Part shown: positions 1-7,811 of the stretch, one piece after another | Position numbering within the stretch: position 1 is the stretch's first letter | Layout of the letters: every line of letters starts with the position of its first letter | From: Flavobacteriales bacterium | Lineage (GTDB): Bacteria; Bacteroidota; Bacteroidia; Flavobacteriales_F; PHOS-HE28 | DNA: 11,067 nucleotides | Direction: 5' to 3' | Assembly (NCBI GenBank): GCA_024640205.1 | Contig: JAHEFL010000023.1 | Span: 1-11,067 of the forward strand | The notes under the pieces: model-generated | What the model was told of the DNA's origin: nothing | The model's database searches: none | Seen by the model: the letters and a program-made list of their open reading frames with translations, nothing else | Made by a program: the position numbers and the translations under genes

Positions 1-592
1 CGGAATAGATGACGAACAGGACCACGTGGGGCATGTTGGTCGCATTCAGTGCCTGATCCAGAAGATTCGTACCAAGCACAAGCAGCACCAGGACGATCAG
101 TGCAATACGGTCACTGAAATGCGATCGAAGAACTGCCCGGAGTACGAGCAGACCCAGCAGAAAATAGAGCAGCACTCCGCACAATACCACCAACTGGTAG
201 GGCGCTGAATAGCCGTCCGCAGGAGCGTCCGTACTCAATGCTGCGACATGCCCGACCACGAACCAGGGGCTCCATAGGATAGCCAAGCCCGCCGGATAGC
301 GTGAGATCCGTGAACCATCATTGAATTGCGTGATCTGATAGACCTTGTCGGAAGGCCGATAACGCTCCTGTGCGGCATCGACCCAAGTCATGTCCTTCAA
401 GAACGGGTCTTGGTGAACAAGAATGGCGGGTAAATACAGGTGGTAGCCAAAGGCATCCCAGCTGAAGAAATAACCTCGATACTGCTTGATCGCTCCTGCT
501 GATACAACGACCCACAGAACGATCACAGCCCAAAGAGAACCTGCACCCCTATGGAGCGAACGACGATCCAACGAACCGCTTGGCACGGACAT
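1..592 (-). CDS. GT-C type membrane glycosyltransferase-like protein, N-terminal part (runs off left edge)
   Basis: Partial gene of 197 codons, open to the window edge. Its ATG (592-590) overlaps the TGA of the upstream GT2 gene by one base (TGATG), so the two are probably translationally coupled. A hydrophobic helix lies at about residues 20-36, followed by a loop with SWDAFGYHLYLPA (44-56, acidic Asp46), then RYPAGLAILWSPW (98-110), and further hydrophobic stretches near 132-153 and 163-175. An early-loop acidic residue followed by a YP-G motif is common in multi-spanning GT-C glycosyltransferases of Bacteroidota (GT39/PMT-like), which move a sugar from a polyprenyl-phosphate donor outside the inner membrane. 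The substrate cannot be told. The C-terminal part is outside the window. The reading frame is clear; the family call is inferred from the topology and motif style. Confidence 0.72.
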   Translation of the reverse strand, partial: MSVPSGSLDRRSLHRGAGSLWAVIVLWVVVSAGAIKQYRGYFFSWDAFGYHLYLPAILVHQDPFLKDMTWVDAAQERYRPSDKVYQITQFNDGSRISRYPAGLAILWSPWFVVGHVAALSTDAPADGYSAPYQLVVLCGVLLYFLLGLLVLRAVLRSHFSDRIALIVLVLLVLGTNLLDQALNATNMPHVVLFVIYS

Positions 593-1305
593 CAGAGTCC
601 ATACTTCACGATACACCAAATGGCCCGGAAGCCGTCCTTCCAACCGATCTTCTTTCCTTCGGCATAGGTGCGTCCGTAATAGCTTATCCCCACCTCGTAA
701 ATGCGGATGCCTGGCACGCGTGCCAGCTTGGCGGTCACCTCCGGCTCGAAGCCGAAGCGACGCTCTTTCAGGACGAGGGCTTTGGCAATGTCGCTGCGAA
801 TGAGCTTGTAGCAGGTCTCCATATCCGTCAGGTTCAAGTTGTTGAACGCATTGGATAGATGGGTCAGGAACTTGTTGCCCAGGCTGTGCCAGAAGAACAG
901 GATGCGGTGCGGATGATGGCCCATGAAACGAGATCCGAAGACCACATCGGCAAAGCCTTCCACTACCGGCCGAAGCAGGTCATTGTATTCGCGAGGGTCG
1001 TATTCCAAGTCGGCGTCCTGAACGAGAAGATACTCTCCCGTTGCTTCCTTGATGCCCCGATGGATCGCAGCTCCCTTGCCCATGTTCCTGGGCTGGTCGA
1101 AGAACTTGATCCCCATATCCGGGTTCACCTCCCGATAACGCTCGATGGCCGCGACCGTCCCGTCGGTGGAGCCATCGTTCACGATCACTACCTCCTTGCT
1201 GATCCCGTGGTCCAGCACCACCTCTCTCACCTTGTCCAGGATCAAGTGGATCGTGCGTTCCTCGTTGTACGCGGGAATTATGACTGAAAGACTGCTGATG
1301 GCCAT
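592..1305 (-). CDS. Glycosyltransferase family 2, polyprenyl-phosphate sugar transferase-like
   Basis: 237-residue cytoplasmic GT2 enzyme. Visible motifs: [10 protein letters not shown] (7-16) opening the nucleotide-sugar fold, VNDGSTDGT (42-50), the metal-binding DAD (97-99) in [16 protein letters not shown] (124-129), and [11 protein letters not shown] (160-170), all typical of dolichol-phosphate mannosyltransferase/GtrB-like proteins. There is no C-terminal membrane pair, so it is the short soluble type. It probably charges polyprenyl phosphate with a hexose from a nucleotide sugar, providing a donor for the GT-C proteins on either side. I chose ATG at 1305 because the [10 protein letters not shown] motif then starts near the N-terminus and because a promoter-like motif occupies 1313-1342; an in-frame ATG at 1341 would add 12 unlikely residues and overlap that motif. 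The stop overlaps the next gene by one base. The sugar specificity is unknown. Confidence 0.88.
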   Translation of the reverse strand: MAISSLSVIIPAYNEERTIHLILDKVREVVLDHGISKEVVIVNDGSTDGTVAAIERYREVNPDMGIKFFDQPRNMGKGAAIHRGIKEATGEYLLVQDADLEYDPREYNDLLRPVVEGFADVVFGSRFMGHHPHRILFFWHSLGNKFLTHLSNAFNNLNLTDMETCYKLIRSDIAKALVLKERRFGFEPEVTAKLARVPGIRIYEVGISYYGRTYAEGKKIGWKDGFRAIWCIVKYGL

Positions 1306-1312
1306 GCGATCG

Positions 1313-1342
1313 GCGAAGATAGCCCGCGTCCGAACAGGCAAA
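1313..1342 (-). promoter_or_regulatory. Bacteroidota-type promoter for the GT2 gene
   Basis: On the minus strand TTTG (1342-1339) is followed after 17 nt by TATCTTCG (1321-1314), matching the Bacteroidota pattern TTG/TTTG-N17-23-TAnnTTTG with one change (TTCG for TTTG). The box, with its following C, ends 7 nt before the chosen ATG at 1305, so transcription would begin at or just before the start codon. It lies in the 45-nt gap after the GT-C gene and is the best of the five sites because both elements are present. Confidence 0.6.
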
Positions 1343-1350
1343 GTAGGCGT

Positions 1351-3399
1351 TCAGGACCCGGGGAAATAGCGTCGCACTTCGATCTCGAACCGATCCAATC
1401 GAAAGGGGACCCCTTCCTTATTCCAAAAGAACAGTTTGTTCTCGATCGCATCCGTTCGGGAGGGGATCGCATAAATGATCTCAAATGCTCCCTTGGAAAG
1501 GTGCCTTGGCAGATAGTTGATCTGACCGCCTGCGTCGTTCTCGCTCATGACCAGGTGGCTTCCGCCAATATATCCTTCCTCCCATAGAATTACTCCACGA
1601 ACGATCACTTCGCAGTGAAGAGCGGCTGGATCTCCTAATGGAATGTTATTGATCTCCAGGGGGTACTCATTACTATCGAAGCACCAAGAATTTTCCTCAG
1701 CGCATGTTGTTCCACTGGAACGATGGTCGAACGGAATGGTCCTTCCATCCGCTTGACTGAAAAGCACTTCGGTCTCAGTCCGGCGGTCCATGTTCCTGAG
1801 ATCATAGATACGAGCAGCCCGGTGTTGACCCAAGGGGTACTTCAGGTAGGGCTGCATGTGTGGTACATCCAGCCAATGCTCATTTACGAAAACCATGTAT
1901 TTGGCACCCAATGCAATGCATCGTTCCATGGTCTCCGGATCATCCATCGCATAGCCATATTGCGTGAATCCCCTTTGATCCATGAAATACAATGAAGCGT
2001 TGATCGTAGGGTCGTCCAGTGATACCACCTTATCCTCCACACTGATCCCAAGGGAACGCAGATAGGGCGTAATATCATGCAGGTCGCTTTGCGTGCTGTA
2101 CGCCAGCGAATTCCAATAAACAGGCTCTGCGCAATGGTAAGTGGGCAGCAGGTCGCTCCGGTTCAAGTAACTGTTAGGGTTGCTTCGCATCACCAGGTTA
2201 TTGGAAGCATAAGCCGCATTGTATCCCAGCAGGAACAGAAAGACCCAGCGTACCCAGGATGCGCCAAAGAGATCGGCGCGCTCATTCCTCAACCACCAAA
2301 GCCCGGTGACCATCGGCACCAACAGCGCGATCATCGGATTGACGAAATAGTAATCGTGACCATCCACCGCATGGAACCATAGGACCGTATACACCACCAG
2401 CCCGATGACCAACATTCCGTTCAACAGCAACAAGGGGGCTGGCACCCTCCGCCAATGGACCATCAACAGGGTGATGGCCCCGGTGATCATCAGCCAGACG
2501 GAAGTGTCGAAAACCTGGAAAACCAATACCTCCCGAGCGAAGATCACAGCACGGTCGATCTCCTCATTGGTCATCTCCCAGATCGGCCATAGGCTGTTGA
2601 AGGTGTACCGACCGTTGTGAAGTTCATTGTATCCCTCAGCGTGCACATACCAGGCGATAATGGATGCAAGGGCCATTGATATCACGGACCAACCAAATAC
2701 CGGCGACAACGGGAATACCCGGCGCAGATCACCAAAAAGGGAAGGCTTCAACGCGTACAAGGCATAAAGCCCGATGATGGCGACCAGGCTCATGCCCGCC
2801 GTCACCTTCAATAAGGTGGCCAAGGCAAAGCATGCCATGGCCATCATCCAGTATCGACGACGTCCTTCCTGGGCGTGGCGAACGAAAAAGTACCACCCGA
2901 TCAATGCCAGATCGAATGCCGGCACGTCGGTCAGAAATGAAATGCCATAGTACACCAGTACAGGCGAAGTGAAAAGCAGGAGCGTCAGACCGATGCTCCA
3001 GAAGTCGCTTTTCAATAAGCGCCGCAACGTCAGGAAAAGCGAGTAGGAGGCTAGGAAATGCAGCAATAGGCCGAACAAGCGGTAAGCGAATTCACTGGGT
3101 CCGGTGATCTTCCATACCTGCCCCATGGCCCAATACAACACCGGGAATTCGCCTGCGCTGGAGCCGCTGGCTCCCTTGTCCGCGATCTGAGCATGGATCT
3201 CCGGGCTGAAGAATGTTGCCCTCCCATTGTAGTAGTTCGTGGTGAGGGATAGGCAATCCGTCTGGCGCCAGAGGTGCATGGGCAAAGGCCGCAAATTCAT
3301 CACACGGCCGTATTCGAAAAGGCCACAGAAAAGCACGAACCCAAACAGGAACAACCCGCGGCCTCCGATGATCTGATGGATGCGCCGTAATAGGGCCAT
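1351..3399 (-). CDS. GT-C fold membrane glycosyltransferase (GT39/PMT-like, RgtA-D type)
   Basis: 682-residue integral membrane protein. A first transmembrane helix at about residues 15-32 is followed by a periplasmic loop with MHLWRQTDCLSL (41-52); the acidic Asp48 is placed like the catalytic Asp of GT39/GT83 enzymes. GEFPVLYW (83-90) follows, then about ten hydrophobic segments to residue ~400, including DVPAFDLALIGWYFF (158-172) and ALLVPMVTGLWWL (358-370). Residues ~405-682 look like a soluble extracytoplasmic C-terminal domain with several Cys. The expected role is transfer of a sugar from a polyprenyl-phosphate donor to a lipid, glycan or protein on the periplasmic side. The gene starts 24 nt after scoB with no promoter-like motif between, so it may be co-transcribed with scoAB, although no functional link is obvious. 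Acceptor and sugar are unknown. Confidence 0.82.
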   Translation of the reverse strand: MALLRRIHQIIGGRGLFLFGFVLFCGLFEYGRVMNLRPLPMHLWRQTDCLSLTTNYYNGRATFFSPEIHAQIADKGASGSSAGEFPVLYWAMGQVWKITGPSEFAYRLFGLLLHFLASYSLFLTLRRLLKSDFWSIGLTLLLFTSPVLVYYGISFLTDVPAFDLALIGWYFFVRHAQEGRRRYWMMAMACFALATLLKVTAGMSLVAIIGLYALYALKPSLFGDLRRVFPLSPVFGWSVISMALASIIAWYVHAEGYNELHNGRYTFNSLWPIWEMTNEEIDRAVIFAREVLVFQVFDTSVWLMITGAITLLMVHWRRVPAPLLLLNGMLVIGLVVYTVLWFHAVDGHDYYFVNPMIALLVPMVTGLWWLRNERADLFGASWVRWVFLFLLGYNAAYASNNLVMRSNPNSYLNRSDLLPTYHCAEPVYWNSLAYSTQSDLHDITPYLRSLGISVEDKVVSLDDPTINASLYFMDQRGFTQYGYAMDDPETMERCIALGAKYMVFVNEHWLDVPHMQPYLKYPLGQHRAARIYDLRNMDRRTETEVLFSQADGRTIPFDHRSSGTTCAEENSWCFDSNEYPLEINNIPLGDPAALHCEVIVRGVILWEEGYIGGSHLVMSENDAGGQINYLPRHLSKGAFEIIYAIPSRTDAIENKLFFWNKEGVPFRLDRFEIEVRRYFPGS

Positions 3400-3423
3400 T
3401 TCGTTCGTGTCGGATGAAGGGGC

Positions 3424-4080
3424 TTACACCGCCATTTCCGGAACCTCGCCCTCCACCACGAGCCGTCCCTCGGTCTTGCTGCGGATCTCCTCCACGGTGA
3501 CGCCGGGTGCGCGTTCGATCAGTTTGAATCCATCAGGGGTCACGTCGAACACCCCGAGGTCACTGACGATCTTCTTAACGCAACCCACACCGGTCAGTGG
3601 CAGGCTGCATTTCTTCAGCAACTTGCTTTCCCCGGCCTTATTCGTGTGCATCATACACACGATGATGTTATCCGCACTGGCGACCAGATCCATCGCACCG
3701 CCCATGCCTTTGACCATCTTACCCGGGATCTTCCAGTTGGCGATATCACCATTGTCCGCCACCTCCATGGCACCCAGCACGGTCAGTTGAACATGCTTCC
3801 CACGGATCATCGCGAAGCTGTTCGCGCTATCGAAGATCACGGCTCCGGGCTTCAGGGTAACCGTTTGTTTTCCGGCGTTGATAAGGTCCGCATCCTCCTC
3901 TCCTTCGAACGGGAAAGGCCCCATGCCCAGGATACCGTTCTCGCTCTGCAACTCCACGTTCATCCCTTCCGGAATGTAATTCGCCACCAGCGTAGGGATA
4001 CCAATGCCGAGGTTCACATACCAGCCATCACGTAGTTCGCGTGCGATGCGCTGGGCCATTTGTTCCTTGTTGAGCGCCAT
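3424..4080 (-). CDS. scoB: 3-oxoacid CoA-transferase subunit B (succinyl-CoA:acetoacetate CoA-transferase beta)
   Basis: 218 residues, the usual length for the beta subunit of a class I CoA-transferase. The sequence QSENGILGMGP (45-55) holds the catalytic glutamate (Glu47) that forms the covalent glutamyl-CoA thioester in the SCOT family. Also visible are WYVNLGIGIPTLVANYIP (20-37) and GKMVKGMGGAMDLVASA, a strongly conserved family segment. With ScoA it should catalyse acetoacetate + succinyl-CoA to acetoacetyl-CoA + succinate in the cytoplasm, feeding ketone bodies or acetoacetate from amino-acid breakdown into acetyl-CoA. The start ATG lies 2 nt after the scoA stop, so the pair is surely one transcript. 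An AtoA-like butyrate/acetoacetate specificity is not excluded, but the motif set fits the SCOT branch better. Confidence 0.95.
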   Translation of the reverse strand: MALNKEQMAQRIARELRDGWYVNLGIGIPTLVANYIPEGMNVELQSENGILGMGPFPFEGEEDADLINAGKQTVTLKPGAVIFDSANSFAMIRGKHVQLTVLGAMEVADNGDIANWKIPGKMVKGMGGAMDLVASADNIIVCMMHTNKAGESKLLKKCSLPLTGVGCVKKIVSDLGVFDVTPDGFKLIERAPGVTVEEIRSKTEGRLVVEGEVPEMAV

Positions 4081-4082
4081 GA

Positions 4083-4781
4083 TCAGTTGCGTTTACGCGT
4101 GGTGCGTTGTTCGATACGCTTCTCGTAGTTGCTTCCTTGGAAGATGCGCTGCACGAAGATCCCCGGGGTATGGATCGTGTTCGGGTCAAGTTCACCGGGT
4201 TCCACGAGTTCTTCCACCTCGACCACGGTGATCTTACCGGCCATGGCCATCAGGGGATTGAAATTCCGGGCCGTATGCCGGAACAGGAGGTTGCCCTGTG
4301 TGTCGCCCTTCCATGCTTTGACCAAAGCGAAATCCGCATGGAATCCATGCTCCATCACGTACATCTTCCCGTTGAATTCCCGCGTCTCCTTCCCTTCCGC
4401 CACCTCGGTGCCGTAGCCCGCCGGTGTATAGAATGCAGGAATGCCAGCACCGCCGGCTCGGCAACGTTCAGCCAGGGTGCCTTGTGGGATCAGCTCCACC
4501 TCCAACTCGCCGCTCAGCATCTGGCGCTCGAACTCCGCATTCTCCCCCACATAGCTGCTGATCATCTTCTTGATCTGCTTGGTCTGCAACAAAAGGCCGA
4601 GGCCGAAATCATCCACACCTGCGTTGTTGCTGATGCATGTGAGGCCCTTGACACCTTTTCGTACCAAGGCGGCGATACTGTTCTCGGGGATCCCGCAAAG
4701 TCCGAACCCACCGACCATCAGGGTCATGTTATCCCGGATGCCTTCTAACGCGACATCCGCATTGGCCACTACCTTGTTCAT
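4083..4781 (-). CDS. scoA: 3-oxoacid CoA-transferase subunit A (succinyl-CoA:acetoacetate CoA-transferase alpha)
   Basis: 232 residues with the start at ATG 4781. The class I CoA-transferase alpha signature [10 protein letters not shown] is at 24-33, SNNAG at 51-55, and [20 protein letters not shown] at 98-117 followed by [15 protein letters not shown] (118-132), all expected of the SCOT alpha subunit that shapes the CoA-binding cleft. The open frame continues upstream to 4949, but those 56 codons are Arg-rich, overlap the end of pbp1A and lack family similarity, so [15 protein letters not shown] is the right N-terminus. A TATCTTCGC motif ends 21 nt before this ATG. The gene is followed after 2 nt by scoB, with which it forms the heteromeric enzyme. 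Confidence 0.95.
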   Translation of the reverse strand: MNKVVANADVALEGIRDNMTLMVGGFGLCGIPENSIAALVRKGVKGLTCISNNAGVDDFGLGLLLQTKQIKKMISSYVGENAEFERQMLSGELEVELIPQGTLAERCRAGGAGIPAFYTPAGYGTEVAEGKETREFNGKMYVMEHGFHADFALVKAWKGDTQGNLLFRHTARNFNPLMAMAGKITVVEVEELVEPGELDPNTIHTPGIFVQRIFQGSNYEKRIEQRTTRKRN

Positions 4782-4802
4782 TGCGCTTTCTGGGTGAAGG
4801 TT

Positions 4803-4811
4803 GCGAAGATA
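4803..4811 (-). promoter_or_regulatory. scoA: -7-type promoter box of scoAB
   Basis: TATCTTCGC on the minus strand, ending 21 nt before the scoA ATG inside the 70-nt gap after pbp1A. This 9-mer is identical to the boxes before the GT2 and ricT genes. No TTG is seen at the 17-23 nt distance where a -33 element would be expected, so the upstream element is weak or absent. Confidence 0.45.
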
Positions 4812-4851
4812 GGCCCGGTGCGGAACGCGGCCGGATCGCAGCCACCTTGCC

Positions 4852-7260
4852 CTAGTCCCACTTCGGAGGGGCGGTCCCATTGCCCGTGTTGCCCTTCTGT
4901 CGGCAATCGATACTCGCCGGGTCAAGGTCGGGCGGCTTCTCGAAATCACCTCTGCTGATGGTGATCGTGCTGTCCGCGTATACCTTGTTCATGAAGTATC
5001 CATAAATGGGTAGGGCCATGTTCGCGCCCTGGCCTTTCTCCGTGGTGCTGAACCGTACACTGCGGTCCTCAGCGCCGGTCCACACACCGGTCACCAGGTC
5101 AGGTGTGATGCCGATGAACCATCCATCACTGTTGTTCTGGGTGGTCCCGGTCTTGGCGGCCGTGGGATACTTGATGTTGGCATACCGCGCCCTGTTGCCC
5201 CAGCTGGTCCGTAAGCGAAGGCCCGTGCCCACGGTTTTGCCCGTGCTCGGATTGTAAGCTCCATCCACCACACCCTTCAGCATCTTCAGCATGGTATAGG
5301 CGGTCCTTTCGTCCAGCGCTTCATAGGTCCGTGGAACCAGGTCATGGATCGTGTTCCCGCTCTTGTCCTCTATCCGCGTGAATATGATGGGCTCGATGAA
5401 AACGCCTTGGTTCGCGAAGGATGCAAAGGCGCCGGTCATCTCCATCAGGGTGAGGTCGGCCACACCCAGGCACAAGGAGGGAACCGCATCCAACGGGCTT
5501 TTCACGCCCATGTGCCGCGCTAGCACCGTTACCGCCTCGGGACCATACTGCTTCATGATCCATGCAGTGATCGTATTCATGGAGTTGGCCAGCGCGTGTT
5601 CCACGGTGACCATACCTCCATATTCACCATCGCTGTTCTGTGGGCACCATTCCGGTTGTGGCGCCGGCATCTCGAAGCACACACGCTGGTTGGGCAATTC
5701 CTGGCAGGGGCTCATACCTTCCCGGATGGCGGTCGCATACACGAAGGGTTTGAAGGTCGATCCTACCTGGCGACGGGCCTGCTCCACGTGGTCATACTGA
5801 AAGTGTTTGTAATCGATGCCACCGACCCATGCCTTCACGAACCCGGTGCGGGGGTCGATGCTAAGGACACCGCTTTGAAGAAAGCTTTTGTAATAGCGGA
5901 TGGAGTCCATCGGACTCATTAGCGTGTCCACTTCCCCGTTCCAGGTGAAGACCCGCATGGGCACCGGCTCATCGAATATCGCCGGGATATCCGCCTCCTT
6001 GACCACTGGCCAATAACTGTCACATCCCCCGAGCTTGGGTTCGCAGTGGTAATGCTTCCTTCCCTCGTGCTTCACTTCCTCTATGTATCGGGAAGGGCGC
6101 TCGCAGTTAGGGCATTGCTTGCCGGTCAGCACGCGGTATCGAACACTGCGCTTCATGGCCGTGTTCAGGATGCCATCGATCTCTTTCTGCGTGACCCGGA
6201 AATCAAAAGGCTTGTTCTTCTTTCTACCGATGTCCTTGAAGAAGTCAGGTTGGAGCTCCGTGGCAAGATGCTCCTTCATGCCCCATTCCGCGTAATGCTG
6301 CATGCGGCTGTCCAATGTGGTATACACTTTCAGACCATCCGTGTAGATGTCGTAGGGTTTGCCATCCGCCTTTGCGATCCGGTAATTCCCTTCCTCGTCC
6401 TTCTCACTGAGCAAGGCCTGCAGTTTGCTCCGCAGCACTTCGCGGAAATAGGGGGCCGGCCCTTCGGTATGATCGATACGCTGGAAGCGAAGCCCGATGG
6501 GAAGGGCTTTCAGGGAATCATACTCGCTGCGGGATAACATCCCGTTCTTCATCATTTGGCCCAACACTACCATGCGCCGATGCATCGTGGTGTCCGGCCG
6601 GCGCAGCGGATTGAATAATGCGGGGTTCTTGCACATGCCCACGAGCAGTGCTGCTTCCTCCAATTTCAATGAGTCGGGCGTGGTGTTGAAATACACACGA
6701 GCAGCGCTGTTGATCCCCACCGCCTGATTGATCCAATCGAAGCGGTTGAGGTACATCGTAATGATCTCGTTCTTGGTGTATTGCCGTTCCAATTGGGCGC
6801 TGATGATCCACTCCTGGAACTTCTGAAAGGTGCGTTTGATGAAGTCGGAGGAACGCTCGGTGAAGAGCATTTTGGAAAGCTGCTGGGTGAGCGTGCTGGC
6901 CCCCCCTCGTTTCCCGAGGTACACCGCAGCCCTCACCGTACCCCGGAGGTCAATGCCGCTATGCTCACGGAACCGCTCATCCTCAGTGGCGATCAACGCG
7001 TCCACCACATGAGGGCTGATCCGGTCGTATTCCACCGGTATCCGGTTCTCCCTGTAATACTGTCCCATCTGCGATCCATCGCTGAACAGGATGGCTGTGG
7101 CCAGGTCGCTTCGTGGGTTCTCGAGATCCTCGGTTCCTGGAAGGTCGCTATTGGCCGCCAAGCCGAGCAGGCTGACCAACCCGATGACAGGCGATAGGAC
7201 CAGGGCCCACCACAACAGCCACCAGCGCGTTCGCTTTTGTCGGGGTCCGTTGGAGTTCAT
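4852..7260 (-). CDS. Bifunctional penicillin-binding protein 1A (transglycosylase/transpeptidase)
   Basis: 802-residue class A PBP that polymerises and crosslinks peptidoglycan outside the inner membrane. A short basic cytoplasmic tail precedes a membrane anchor at about 13-36. The GT51 domain has [14 protein letters not shown] (91-104, catalytic Glu93), [12 protein letters not shown] (119-130), [10 protein letters not shown] (163-172, second acidic Glu165) and [18 protein letters not shown] (201-218). The transpeptidase domain has the nucleophile motif STFK (501-504), SMN (560-562) and KTGT (703-706). All catalytic motifs are intact. Between the two domains, at 383-413, is a C-x2-C-x19-C-x6-C segment resembling a zinc ribbon, odd for a secreted domain. 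The start is 71 nt after the gldH stop, and a TAACTTCGC motif lies 6 nt before the ATG, so the gene may have its own promoter. The product assignment is firm; a symbol such as mrcA/ponA would be by analogy only. Confidence 0.96.
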   Translation of the reverse strand: MNSNGPRQKRTRWWLLWWALVLSPVIGLVSLLGLAANSDLPGTEDLENPRSDLATAILFSDGSQMGQYYRENRIPVEYDRISPHVVDALIATEDERFREHSGIDLRGTVRAAVYLGKRGGASTLTQQLSKMLFTERSSDFIKRTFQKFQEWIISAQLERQYTKNEIITMYLNRFDWINQAVGINSAARVYFNTTPDSLKLEEAALLVGMCKNPALFNPLRRPDTTMHRRMVVLGQMMKNGMLSRSEYDSLKALPIGLRFQRIDHTEGPAPYFREVLRSKLQALLSEKDEEGNYRIAKADGKPYDIYTDGLKVYTTLDSRMQHYAEWGMKEHLATELQPDFFKDIGRKKNKPFDFRVTQKEIDGILNTAMKRSVRYRVLTGKQCPNCERPSRYIEEVKHEGRKHYHCEPKLGGCDSYWPVVKEADIPAIFDEPVPMRVFTWNGEVDTLMSPMDSIRYYKSFLQSGVLSIDPRTGFVKAWVGGIDYKHFQYDHVEQARRQVGSTFKPFVYATAIREGMSPCQELPNQRVCFEMPAPQPEWCPQNSDGEYGGMVTVEHALANSMNTITAWIMKQYGPEAVTVLARHMGVKSPLDAVPSLCLGVADLTLMEMTGAFASFANQGVFIEPIIFTRIEDKSGNTIHDLVPRTYEALDERTAYTMLKMLKGVVDGAYNPSTGKTVGTGLRLRTSWGNRARYANIKYPTAAKTGTTQNNSDGWFIGITPDLVTGVWTGAEDRSVRFSTTEKGQGANMALPIYGYFMNKVYADSTITISRGDFEKPPDLDPASIDCRQKGNTGNGTAPPKWD

Positions 7261-7266
7261 CGGTCG

Positions 7267-7275
7267 GCGAAGTTA
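7267..7275 (-). promoter_or_regulatory. -7-type promoter box of pbp1A
   Basis: TAACTTCGC on the minus strand, ending 6 nt before the pbp1A ATG at 7260. It differs by one base from the 9-mer before scoA, ricT and the GT2 gene. A TTC about 20 nt upstream is the only -33 candidate. If used, the transcript would be nearly leaderless. Confidence 0.4.
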
Positions 7276-7304
7276 TCCGTACGGCGAGGTACACTGAACG
7301 CTCG

Positions 7305-7331
7305 GGACAGAGAGCTTCAACACCGCTGTCC
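7305..7331 (-). terminator. Possible hairpin after gldH
   Basis: A 6-bp inverted repeat, GGACAG (7305-7310) and CTGTCC (7326-7331), with a 15-nt loop begins directly after the gldH stop codon. There is no T-run after it, so it is at best a weak or factor-assisted terminator separating ricT-gldH from pbp1A. It could be chance. Confidence 0.2.
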
Positions 7332-7811
7332 TCATTGCTGCTGTGAGCGCTCCACGCTGATCCCCACATCCAGCACCCCCTTCAATTCCTCGGTACGCAT
7401 GGCCTGCTCCAACTGCACCGTATAACGGCCGGAGGCGGGGAACCTATTGCGCATCTTGTACAGGACATGGGCTTGGATGCGATCGGCGAAAATGAACCCC
7501 TGTCCCTTTCCGTACCAACGCCCGCCCGGATCGGCGAGCAGGCATTCCACGGTGTCGCGCAGATGGCGCCCGTCCGGACCACTCAGGTCCACAAATAGAA
7601 AAAGGTCCTGGAACGGATAATCACCGGTATGTCGAATATCGATGTACAGATCGTGTCTGTTCACGGTATCCATTACCTCGAAGCTGAATTCCGGGCGCAG
7701 GTCCCGGTTCCAGGAACCTGCCGGAATGGGAATATCGGACTGGTACACCACCCTGTCCGTACAGCCGGTCACCAGGACCAGAAGTACGATCCAGGAGCGT
7801 AAGATCCTCAC
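7332..7811 (-). CDS. gldH: Gliding motility lipoprotein GldH
   Basis: 159 residues starting with GTG (7811-7809). A signal peptide MRILRSWIVLLVLVTGC ends in the lipobox VTGC, with lipidated Cys17. The mature part shows the GldH family pattern: DLYIDIRHTGDYPFQDLFLF (54-73), ECLLADPGGRWYGKGQG (89-105) and LEQAMRTEELKGVLDVGIS (134-152). GldH is one of the Gld lipoproteins needed for gliding in Flavobacterium and occurs widely in Bacteroidota, including apparently non-gliding species, so presence alone does not prove motility. The start overlaps the stop of the ricT-like gene by 4 nt (GTGA), implying one transcript and coupled translation. The 71-nt gap to pbp1A downstream carries a possible hairpin and a promoter-like box. 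Confidence 0.9.
   Translation of the reverse strand: MRILRSWIVLLVLVTGCTDRVVYQSDIPIPAGSWNRDLRPEFSFEVMDTVNRHDLYIDIRHTGDYPFQDLFLFVDLSGPDGRHLRDTVECLLADPGGRWYGKGQGFIFADRIQAHVLYKMRNRFPASGRYTVQLEQAMRTEELKGVLDVGISVERSQQQ

Noticed and set aside
1306..1341. Longer start of the GT2 gene at 1341
   Set aside because: It would place the start inside a promoter-like sequence and add a non-conserved 12-residue leader before the [10 protein letters not shown] motif.
4107..4748. 213-codon open frame on the plus strand opposite scoA
   Set aside because: Antisense shadow of a well-supported CoA-transferase gene, with no recognisable domain.
4782..4949. Upstream extension of scoA to an ATG at 4949
   Set aside because: The added 56 residues are Arg-rich, overlap the end of pbp1A and precede the standard N-terminus of the family.
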